From Nitrososphaeraceae archaeon (GTDB taxonomy: Archaea; Thermoproteota; Nitrososphaeria; Nitrososphaerales; Nitrososphaeraceae): 6,283 bases of DNA. A model generated the notes under the pieces. The model was not told the origin of the DNA, ran no database searches, and saw nothing but the letters and a program-made list of their open reading frames with translations. Numbering within the stretch: the stretch's first letter is position 1; each line of letters opens with the position of its first letter. The stretch covers positions 1 through 6,283 of the forward strand of contig JAJNBK010000058.1 in assembly GCA_021155845.1 (NCBI GenBank), in the 5' to 3' direction. A program made the position numbers and the translations under genes. Positions 1-5,927 of the stretch are shown one piece after another.

Positions 1-180
1 AATAACCTTTGCTCGTTCATATCCATCAAGATTAGTATATAGTAAAGCATCTAATCCTTCTACAAGATATTGGATGTTTTGCAATGTTAGAAGGGTCCTG
101 ATATTAGTAGACTCTTCATTTAGTTGATAAATTCCTTGTTCTTCTTTACTGCTTATTGAGTGAATAGTATTTTTAGACAA
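1..180 (-). CDS. Hypothetical protein, N-terminal fragment (runs off left edge)
   Basis: I do not recognise this protein. On the minus strand a frame stays open from a stop near 241-243 to base 1, giving 60 codons from the first usable start, a TTG at 180-178 (beginning MSKNTIHSISSKEEQG). There is no in-frame ATG. The later part, containing NIRTLLTLQNIQYLVEGLDAL and ending LDGYERAKVI, has the amphipathic helix pattern of a folded protein, and its amino acid composition is unlike the random AT-rich spacer beside it. No signal peptide, metal motif or P-loop is visible in the part present. Upstream on the same strand is a very AT-rich stretch with several TATA-like possibilities. Only the N-terminus is in the window, so length and function cannot be judged. 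Both the start and the reality of the gene are moderately uncertain. Confidence 0.45.
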   Translation of the reverse strand, partial: MSKNTIHSISSKEEQGIYQLNEESTNIRTLLTLQNIQYLVEGLDALLYTNLDGYERAKVI

Positions 181-257
181 GGTATTATATAATATTATAT
201 TATTTCTACTTATTATGAAGTTGTTTATTATTTTATTTTCCTATCAACTATAAAAAA

Positions 258-326
258 TCAACTATCAATATCTCTCCAATTGGCGTCTAAAGCTTCTGCT
301 TGAATATAGAGACGCTTAACTTTCAT
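258..326 (-). CDS. Possible small ORF, 22 codons
   Basis: ATG at 326-324 opens a 22-residue minus-strand frame (MKVKRLYIQAEALDANWRD, then IDS and a TGA at 260-258). The residue mix (Lys/Arg, a Trp, several acidic residues) looks more like protein than translated AT-rich spacer. It lies upstream of, and in a different frame from, the left-edge gene on the same strand. It could be a true microprotein, the remnant of a truncated gene, or chance. No family is recognised. Confidence 0.15.
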   Translation of the reverse strand: MKVKRLYIQAEALDANWRDIDS

Positions 327-461
327 AATATTATGGCATATACATTACAGAAAAGATAGTCCTATGTATAGTTCGACCAATTTTATATAATGACGGCATA
401 CATATATTATTCTCGGTAATTTAAGATTACCATAAAACTATCAGATTAAGAATTATCTTCC

Positions 462-470
462 TTTTTATAA
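462..470 (+). promoter_or_regulatory. Candidate archaeal TATA box for the ligase gene
   Basis: The string tttttataa fits an archaeal TATA box. It lies about 60 bases before an ATG at 526 that opens a short ligase-like N-terminal segment, and about 120 bases before the TTG at 587. A start site roughly 25 bases downstream (near 490-495) would give a leader of about 30 bases to the ATG at 526. That fits better than the TTG at 587, but such boxes are common by chance in sequence this AT-rich. Confidence 0.25.
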
Positions 471-586
471 TGGCAATGATATCCCTAAAAGAGATTAGGT
501 TCGAGTCGTTTAATGAGTAGTCATAATGAATTTTCATACTTTGTAGAAATATGTGAAAATATTCGTTCAATGAATATCTTTCTTGC

Positions 587-2212
587 TTGGATAATGATTC
601 ATTACCTATTGCCATTTTGTTCTTATCAGGTAGAATCTTTCCACGTGGCTCCAGACAGAATATAAATGTAGGATTTAGCATAATCATGCAATCCCTTTCT
701 GAAATTGCAATGCTAGATCCAAGCGAAATTCAACAGATTTACCTCACACATGGCGATATGGGTGCATTATCAGAATATGCAGTATCAAAAAAGCATATAT
801 TTTCACTTTTTCGGCAACAGCAACTAACATTATGTTTTGTATATACTCAACTCAAAAAAATTGCAGATACTGTAGGCTCAGGGGCGGGTAAAAACAAGAC
901 AAAGATTCTGACAGGACTACTTATCGATATGTTGCCACTGGAAGCAAAATATCTAATAAAAATCATCAATGGCGAGATGAGGATTGGTTTGGTTGAAGGA
1001 CTGATCGAAATTGCGATTGCGAAAGCATTCAATCAGAATATCAAAGTTATAAGAGAAGCTATGCTGGTTGCTGGAGATATTGCTCAAGTATCTATGTTGG
1101 CAAAGAGAAATTCATTGGATAAAGCGATAATAAAACCTCTTACTCCTCTAAGTTTTATGCTAGCTGATGTAATGTTTACTGCTGAAGAGATAATCAATTA
1201 TTATGAAAAACCTTTGATTTGCGAGTATAAATATGACGGAATAAGAGTACAAATGCACAAGTTTGGACAAGAAATTAGAATGTTCTCTCGCAAGCTTGCA
1301 GATGTTACAAATGCATTTCCCGAATTGGCTGCTGCTGCATTGTCTGCGACTGCTACTACTACTTCTTCTTCTTCATCGTCGTCGTCATCATCAAACATAG
1401 ATTTTATTTTAGATGGAGAAATAGTTGCTTTTCGAAATAACAAACCATTGCACTTTCAAGAACTCCAGAAAAGACTTCGCAAAAAGACTGTCACAGAGCA
1501 AATCATGGCAGAAATCCCAGTGATATATACTGTCTATGATATCATGTATTTTAATGGAGAGGCCAAAATCAAGAAACCCCTTAATGAACGAAAAGAAATT
1601 TTATCATGCATAGCATTCAAACAACCATTCATTAATTCAAGTTATAAGATAGTAAATTCAGAACAGGAAATTATTTCAATGTTTGGTGTCAGCAAAGATA
1701 TTGGTCATGAAGGGCTGGTATTGAAAGAACCAGATTCGCAATACCATCCTGGCAAAAGAGGCAGATATTGGGTGAAGCTGAAAAAAGAACTTGATACAAT
1801 TGATGCAGTCATATTAATTGCTGAATATGGCCATGGAAAAAGAGCAGGTACACTATCAGATTATACATTTGCTGTAAGAGACGAAAAGAACAATAATAAA
1901 TTAAGAATTATTGGAAAGGCATACTCTGGTTTAACTGATGAAGAAATAGATGATATGACAAGTAAGTTAAAGTCACTTATGGTAAAGGATGAGGCATATA
2001 AGATAATAGTAAAACCGGAAATAGTTTTAGAAATTGCTTTTGATAGTATCCAAAAAAGTGATAGGCACGACAGTAGCTTTGCATTGCGTTTTCCTAGGAT
2101 AAAAAATATACGCAACGATAAGACAGTTGCAGATATAGATACACTTCAAAAAGTAGAACAAATCTATAACAAGCAGGTTTATCTGATAAATAATAAAATT
2201 GATGTTCCTTAA
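587..2212 (+). CDS. lig: ATP-dependent DNA ligase, possibly missing its extreme N-terminus
   Basis: This enzyme seals nicks in duplex DNA through a ligase-AMP intermediate, acting in replication or repair in the cytoplasm. All nucleotidyltransferase motifs are visible: motif I KYDGIR with the adenylated Lys at residue 215, FSRK at 233-236, DGE at 276-278, YDIMYFNG from 317, EGLVLK at 375-380 and WVKLKK at 395-400, followed by an OB-fold ending in ALRFPR near 499-504. Residues 1-200 are the helical DNA-binding domain (SGRIFPRG, THGDMG, NGEMRIGLVEG). In this form it resembles the LigB-like branch more than the usual thaumarchaeal replicative ligase (EYKLDGE at motif I), so an accessory repair role is possible; that is inference. 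A serine run occupies residues 260-269. The TTG start is the first in frame after a TGA at 554-556, yet the family normally has about 35-45 residues before this point, so the 5' end may be damaged. Confidence 0.93.
   Translation: MDNDSLPIAILFLSGRIFPRGSRQNINVGFSIIMQSLSEIAMLDPSEIQQIYLTHGDMGALSEYAVSKKHIFSLFRQQQLTLCFVYTQLKKIADTVGSGAGKNKTKILTGLLIDMLPLEAKYLIKIINGEMRIGLVEGLIEIAIAKAFNQNIKVIREAMLVAGDIAQVSMLAKRNSLDKAIIKPLTPLSFMLADVMFTAEEIINYYEKPLICEYKYDGIRVQMHKFGQEIRMFSRKLADVTNAFPELAAAALSATATTTSSSSSSSSSSNIDFILDGEIVAFRNNKPLHFQELQKRLRKKTVTEQIMAEIPVIYTVYDIMYFNGEAKIKKPLNERKEILSCIAFKQPFINSSYKIVNSEQEIISMFGVSKDIGHEGLVLKEPDSQYHPGKRGRYWVKLKKELDTIDAVILIAEYGHGKRAGTLSDYTFAVRDEKNNNKLRIIGKAYSGLTDEEIDDMTSKLKSLMVKDEAYKIIVKPEIVLEIAFDSIQKSDRHDSSFALRFPRIKNIRNDKTVADIDTLQKVEQIYNKQVYLINNKIDVP
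1328..1393 (+). repeat. Ala/Thr/Ser low-complexity triplet tract inside the ligase gene
   Basis: A run of near-triplet repeats (gct, act, then tct/tca/tcg) encodes an Ala- and Thr-rich stretch followed by ten serines (1364-1393). It sits in the adenylation domain between the strand after motif I (SRK) and the DGE motif, where related ligases have a short linker before the FILDGE strand. The serine codons are mixed, so the tract is not a perfect microsatellite and has probably been held as protein sequence. It should form a flexible surface loop away from the active site. Confidence 0.8.
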
Positions 2213-2542
2213 TTAAATGGCTTAAAAAATATATTCTTGAATAATAACTAGAAAAAAGAAAAGATATCTATCACTAGCAATGATAAAGACCCCTCTAAAT
2301 CTATTTTTAATTTCTCTCTGATGATATTTCTCCTCAAGTTCACCCTCTTACAGATCTATCTTAATGTTGTAGAATATGTTATTATTTGGCAGGTAGTCAG
2401 AACTCCATTAAACAAGGACGAGTTTCTAATAGTGAAATGCATTTTAGCTATGATGGTGGAAGGATTTCAATAATTCATTCGTCAATGCTCTAAGTATTTT
2501 GACAATCTTGATTAAATGCAAGAGTAAAGCCTTTTTCTTGTT
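2213..2542. other. Spacer between ligase and secreted repeat protein
   Basis: These 330 bases contain no convincing gene. Two short overlapping plus-strand frames exist: a 50-codon ATG frame at 2321-2473 with a hydrophobic N-terminus (MIFLLKFTLLQIYL), and a 35-codon TTG frame at 2386-2493 whose residues (GRVSNSEMHFSYDGGRISII) look more protein-like. At most one could be real. A weak TATA-like attaaat lies at 2511-2517, about 30 bases before the next gene's TTG. No hairpin terminator was recognised after the ligase stop. Confidence 0.45.
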
Positions 2543-3397
2543 TTGGTTAGGAAAATTTGTATCGAGTCTGAGAGTCTTTTATTATCTCTGATTATAGGTA
2601 TAATTATTATTATGATGACAAATTCTATATTTGCACAAGCGCAGCAAGACAATACAATAGGTATAAAGATCATATCGCCTATCACAGGTCAACAAGTACC
2701 AGCTGGCGAGCTTACAATATCAGGAATATCCACAGATAGTGCTGCTACTGATTGTACAGTATATGCTGATTGGAATAACCTAAAGCCGTTTCAAACTGCT
2801 ACAGCAACAGGTCCAGGTGGAGTAAATGATTATTCAACATGGAATTTTACATACACACCTCAATATCACATAATTACAAATGGAACAAATGAGCTAACTG
2901 CTAAATTATCTTGTATTAGTAATCCTACTAATTTAACAAAATGGAATAGTGTAAATGTCACTGGAGAAGCTACTACATTAATAAAACCAGAAGCAGATGT
3001 AAAAATTACATCACCTGTTGCAGGTCAACAAGTTCCAATTGGTGAACTTACAATCACTGGTACATCTACAGATGATGCTACTACTGATTGTCAAGTATAT
3101 GTAGATGTCAATGACCAAAAGCCATTTCAAAATACCACAGCAACGGGACCTGGTGGAGAAAGTGACTATTCAAATTGGAATTATAATTACATGAGAGACT
3201 ATCATCTGATTACAGAAGGAACAAATGAGCTAACTGCTAAATTATCTTGTTTTGATGATAGTAATAGCGGTACAGCTAATTTAACAAAATGGAATAGTGT
3301 AAATGTCACTGGAGGATCTACTACTACTACTACTACATTAACAAAACCAGAAGATGTTGTTCCACCGTTTATATTTTCTATGCCGCCAGTTGAATAA
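2543..3397 (+). CDS. Secreted protein with two tandem beta-sandwich (Ig-like) repeats
   Basis: Predicted exported protein of 284 residues; its function is unknown. The TTG start is chosen because it gives a signal peptide: basic MVRK, a hydrophobic core of about 17 residues (LLLSLIIGIIIIMM), then a likely cleavage site near SIFAQA (residues 28-33). Two homologous units of roughly 110 residues follow, at about 40-140 and 152-256. Each has SPxxGQQVPxGELTI at the start, a paired Cys (71/124 and 183/236) that could form a disulfide, ATGPGG, an aromatic DYS-W-N segment, GTNELTAKLSC, and LTKWNSVNVTG at the end. Many N-x-S/T sequons fit surface glycosylation. The C-terminus carries six threonines and a Pro-rich tail (PPFIFSMPPVE) with no membrane anchor. 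The beta-sandwich assignment is inferred from alternating hydrophobic patterns. A role in adhesion or the cell envelope is plausible but not shown. Confidence 0.8.
   Translation: MVRKICIESESLLLSLIIGIIIIMMTNSIFAQAQQDNTIGIKIISPITGQQVPAGELTISGISTDSAATDCTVYADWNNLKPFQTATATGPGGVNDYSTWNFTYTPQYHIITNGTNELTAKLSCISNPTNLTKWNSVNVTGEATTLIKPEADVKITSPVAGQQVPIGELTITGTSTDDATTDCQVYVDVNDQKPFQNTTATGPGGESDYSNWNYNYMRDYHLITEGTNELTAKLSCFDDSNSGTANLTKWNSVNVTGGSTTTTTTLTKPEDVVPPFIFSMPPVE
2663..3316 (+). repeat. Imperfect tandem duplication of the domain-coding unit
   Basis: The two domains are also repeats at DNA level. A 33-base block is identical at 2882-2914 and 3218-3250 (offset 336), and a 39-base block is identical at 2928-2966 and 3276-3314 (offset 348). 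The 12-base change in offset is a four-codon length difference between the Cys and LTKWN (ISNPTN against FDDSNSGTAN). Outside these blocks the copies have diverged considerably, so the identical 3' blocks suggest gene conversion or a more recent exchange. Confidence 0.85.
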
Positions 3398-3969
3398 TAT
3401 GTTGACAAGCCAGAGAGATTACATTTATTGTGTGCATTAATTCTTTAAGAAGCATTCTGAAAGATAATCCATTATATATCTCCCAATATGACATTAGAGA
3501 ATTTACTAATTCACGTGTTCATCTACAAACTGCAAGTAAGTAAGAAATTTTCAGATTGTTGAATCAACTAACCATATATATCTCTCTATTAATACAGATA
3601 GCAAATAAGTAAAAATCATATTAGTAATAATATTCGGCTTTTAGATGCCAAAACAAATCTCAAGTTAGAAAAAATCTAGTTATAATTAATTCAGATGTGT
3701 ATGCCTTTATTAATTGCATTTTTTGAAAAGATTTCTTTGATATAGTAACAATAGGTTATAACTCCCAAAGTTGCCTCTATATAGATAGTATCATTGATCT
3801 TTTATTGCTAATATTTTTGGTTAGCATTACATGTAAAATAATCCTTTATAATCTTAATATTGCATAACTGATCTAAACTTTGATTAGCAATCTTTAGCAT
3901 CACGAGTGGACCACAGTTTACATCATCTGATGGAACTCAGATTTATTGGAAAAAAGATAATGGATTTGT
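3398..3969. other. Convergent intergenic region, no clear gene
   Basis: This 572-bp stretch lies between two genes that end towards each other. It is AT-rich and shows no tRNA, no strong hairpin and no ORF of useful length. At its right end a plus-strand frame opens after a TGA and runs from about 3883 to 3989, reading SITSGPQFTSSDGTQIYWKK and then DNGFVYSTIT before a stop. It has no clear start and overlaps the oxidase 3' end. Its composition resembles secreted-protein sequence, so it may be a gene remnant. The rest appears non-coding. Confidence 0.5.
3950..3955 (-). terminator. Possible T-tract terminator after the multicopper oxidase
   Basis: On the minus strand six consecutive T residues occur 15-20 bases after the oxidase TAA. 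Archaeal transcription commonly ends at T-rich tracts without a hairpin, so the position is suitable, but such tracts are frequent in this AT-rich spacer. Confidence 0.25.
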
Positions 3970-5190
3970 TTATTCTACTATCACCTGACCTATCATATAA
4001 GGATGCAGAGCGCAATAGTAATCAAAGCTTCCTGCTTTGTCAAAAGTATGAGTGAAAGAACCACCTCCCATAACTATTCCAGAGTCAAATTCTCCGCTGG
4101 GCCCTGTATCTGCATTCCCAGAGGTTACTGTATGTGGAAGAGTGTCATCGTTTGTCCATGTTATTGTAGTAGATGTTTTTACCTTTGCTGGTGTTGGATC
4201 ATAGAATACTTTGTTGTTAGGATTTGAAGAACCTGACACCATTGAAATATGTGTAGTAGGTGTAGTGGAAGTATCATTATCCATTAACGTCGTTACTTCT
4301 GTGTTATTTGTGTCTGTAATGTTAGTTGCCAATGTGCTATCCTTACTCAAAGATATATCTTCAGCTCTTTCTTGAATTTCTTTAGATTCTGTTGTTGTTG
4401 TTACATTATGTTGTTGTCCTTCTTCTACTTCTTCTTCAAACTCTTGTTGTGAATAGTTAATTACTTGTGGTTTTTGTAATCTCTTTTGTAGTTCATACTG
4501 CCAATCGAACATAGAAACAGTTTCTGTTAATGCTGAAGAAGAAGCATTAGTAGGAGAATGACTAGCTAAAGTATTACTTGAATTTGATATTTGATGTCCG
4601 CCGTGCATACTACTACTACTATCTTTAATAACATTCTTATCACCATATGTTCCTGATGTTCCTATCACATTTATCTGCCCCATATTTCCCCTTTCTTCTT
4701 GTATTCCATGACTGTGAAACAAATAAGTGCCTGGATACTTCCATTTAGCTTCAACTATTGATGCATCACCTGGTGCTATTGGAATAGTCTGTACGTGTTG
4801 TGGTTCATTATCCCACAACCCTGAGGGATATGCCATAAACGTGGTACTATGAAGATGGAAAGGAGCAGGTATTGTGGTTCCTATATTAATTATATACATT
4901 CTAAGTAATTCGCCATGATTGATTGTAATTGGATTTCGCATATACTGATCAGCATATCCATTGATAAGATAATAGTCTGCTTCAAATCCTAATTGATCCT
5001 CAAGATCATATTCACTCATCACCATAACAAGTTCCTTTGCAGGTGGTAATGGCTTATCTTTTGGATCCACAATTAAGGCACCGTACATGCCCATTCTTAT
5101 ATGAAGAGATGTAGGAGGAGCATGGCAATGATACATTAATGCACCTGCAGGTTCACCTGTAATGTTGTAAAGATAAGTTTGATTAGGCAT
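3970..5190 (-). CDS. Two-domain multicopper oxidase fused to a C-terminal plastocyanin-like domain (main body)
   Basis: Laccase/nitrite-reductase-like copper enzyme, predicted extracytoplasmic, that would oxidise a substrate and pass electrons to a trinuclear copper site. Numbering from the ATG at 5190: domain 1 has the type 1 copper ligands Cys22, His30 and Met35 (HCHAPPTSLHIRMGM) with His21 and His23 for the trinuclear site. Domain 2 has HLH (112-114) and HSH (159-161) but no Cys, hence no type 1 site. A linker of about 150 residues (178-325), rich in Ser, Thr, Asn and Glu, leads to a third cupredoxin domain (326-406) with its own type 1 ligands His353, Cys393, His396 and Met399. The HLH and HSH pairs favour a laccase-like enzyme over classical NirK. 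Starting at 5190 would drop the HFHG motif encoded at 5230-5241, so the true protein begins upstream; this ATG is only the first one in frame. Substrate unknown. Confidence 0.88.
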   Translation of the reverse strand: MPNQTYLYNITGEPAGALMYHCHAPPTSLHIRMGMYGALIVDPKDKPLPPAKELVMVMSEYDLEDQLGFEADYYLINGYADQYMRNPITINHGELLRMYIINIGTTIPAPFHLHSTTFMAYPSGLWDNEPQHVQTIPIAPGDASIVEAKWKYPGTYLFHSHGIQEERGNMGQINVIGTSGTYGDKNVIKDSSSSMHGGHQISNSSNTLASHSPTNASSSALTETVSMFDWQYELQKRLQKPQVINYSQQEFEEEVEEGQQHNVTTTTESKEIQERAEDISLSKDSTLATNITDTNNTEVTTLMDNDTSTTPTTHISMVSGSSNPNNKVFYDPTPAKVKTSTTITWTNDDTLPHTVTSGNADTGPSGEFDSGIVMGGGSFTHTFDKAGSFDYYCALHPYMIGQVIVE

Positions 5191-5489
5191 TACTTGTGGT
5201 AGTACACCATCAGCTGTATCATCGTGATTTCCATGGAAGTGTATTGTATGGGGTATTGGTGATTTGTTTATGAACTTTATAGTTACATTTTCGCCTTCTG
5301 TAAGTCTTATTGTAGGAGCAGGAACAGTACCATTAAATGTCCAAGTTTTTACTCTTTTTCCCGGTGCAATTTCTATTTCTTATAGACTACTAAACTTGTA
5401 CCGATACTAATTATTACTACAATAGCGCACAAAGCTAATCTGAACAGTTTTATTTTATGATTAGAATTTCTATTTGTTTGATTTGACAT
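5191..5489 (-). pseudogene. 5' part of the multicopper oxidase gene: signal peptide and first copper motif, split by a frame break
   Basis: The oxidase frame continues upstream of 5190 without a stop to 5379, encoding EIAPGKRVKTWTFNGTVPAP, a strand ending TVKF-like (NVTIKFIN), and HTIHFHGNHDD. The two His of HFHG (5230-5241) supply trinuclear copper ligands. This stretch has no ATG, GTG or TTG and is closed by a TAA at 5382-5380. One frame over, an ATG at 5489-5487 encodes a good signal peptide or N-terminal anchor: MSNQTNRNSNHKIKLF, then a hydrophobic run (LALCAIVVIISIGTSLVV), then YKK and a TAG at 5375-5373. The frames join if one base is added in the A-rich string at 5376-5381. Either the gene is a recent pseudogene, a base is missing from the read, or a -1 ribosomal shift is used. 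The segment is typed pseudogene because the frame is broken as written. Confidence 0.75.
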
Positions 5490-5782
5490 TGTCCAGAACA
5501 TAAGAAATTTTCATTTCGCACTTATATATCAAACTAAATAGAAATATTCTATCAATAAAATATGCACAACCATCTTTCTGGAATTGTGGTACTTGTGATG
5601 ATAACACCTGTTGTAACAATAAGATCATGCTGAATTGTATTAATGTGTGAAATGAAAAACATATCATAAGATACCTTTCTATCTTTTGATATGTTAAATG
5701 AGTTTCAAAATGGCGTCCATTCATTTTCCTCCTTTATACTGACTATTCTAAAAGATGGAATCATTCTGCCCATTAGTAAAAA
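5490..5782. other. Spacer upstream of the oxidase, downstream of the ATPase
   Basis: This region lies between two minus-strand genes. It carries the candidate oxidase promoter at 5521-5528. An 84-codon minus-strand frame (5724-5470) crosses it and overlaps the oxidase signal peptide, but its composition shows no folded-protein character and it is not called. Nothing else was recognised. Confidence 0.45.
5521..5528 (-). promoter_or_regulatory. Candidate TATA box for the multicopper oxidase
   Basis: On the minus strand TATATAAG lies about 35 bases before the ATG at 5489-5487. Initiation about 25 bases downstream would leave a leader of roughly ten bases, normal for archaea with short leaders, and no Shine-Dalgarno site is seen. 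Its placement supports 5489, not 5190, as the start of the oxidase gene. Confidence 0.45.
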
Positions 5783-5927
5783 TCACCTTGTTGGTGGAGT
5801 CAACTGCATGAGGTCTCTTTCTGACAATGAGAATCTTCTGCTGCTGTTCTTACTAATACCATCATTATGATGACGGTTTTTGTGGTTGCGTATCTTTAAA
5901 TCTAATACATTATTGACTTTTTCCTTC
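5783..5927 (-). pseudogene. Displaced native C-terminus of the RecA-like ATPase
   Basis: If one copy of the 71-bp duplication is removed, the ATPase frame reads on from ...CIEITNN through KKEKVNNVLDLKIRNHKN to a tail containing RRFSLSERDLMQLTPPTR and a TGA at 5785-5783. That is 48 codons with no stop and with charged, protein-like composition. In the sequence as given the duplication pushes translation into another frame that stops at 5904-5902, so this stretch is no longer reached. It is the best evidence that the duplication is a secondary lesion. Confidence 0.72.

Larger units (their letters stand above)
181..586. other. AT-rich spacer between divergent genes
   Basis: This 406-bp stretch separates the left-edge minus-strand gene from the plus-strand ligase. 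It holds a 22-codon minus-strand ORF (326-258, beginning MKVKRLYIQAEALD), which reads like genuine protein but ends at a TGA. It also has a short direct repeat, atcaacta, at 243-250 and 258-265, and TATA-like strings at about 380-390 and 462-470. The last 60 bases (526-586) resemble a broken N-terminal ligase segment split over different frames, described under the ligase. No RNA gene or strong hairpin was seen. Confidence 0.5.

Noticed and set aside
427..687. 86-codon minus-strand frame across the ligase start
   Set aside because: It overlaps the conserved ligase N-terminal codons on the opposite strand and has no recognisable protein features; it is a shadow.
847..1032. Minus-strand frame within the ligase
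   Set aside because: Antisense shadow of a well-supported coding region with conserved ligase segments.
1201..1443. Minus-strand frame with Asp, Glu and Val runs
   Set aside because: The acidic run is simply the antisense reading of the ligase serine tract.
1861..2115. Minus-strand frame opposite the ligase OB-fold
   Set aside because: Antisense shadow; the plus strand holds the conserved ALRFPR motif here.
3202..3408. Minus-strand frame with a valine run opposite the repeat protein
   Set aside because: The valine run is the antisense of the threonine triplets; no independent support.
4003..4227. Cys-rich plus-strand frame opposite the oxidase C-terminal domain
   Set aside because: It is antisense to the plastocyanin-like domain with all four copper ligands; the cysteines are chance.
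3970..5190. Classical copper nitrite reductase (NirK) identity for the oxidase
   Set aside because: Domain 2 keeps HLH and HSH pairs expected for a trinuclear copper cluster, and domain 1 has HCH, so a laccase-like oxidase fits better; NirK-like activity is not excluded.
5470..5724. 84-codon minus-strand frame between ATPase and oxidase
   Set aside because: It overlaps the oxidase signal peptide in another frame, contains the TATA-like box and has spacer-like composition.
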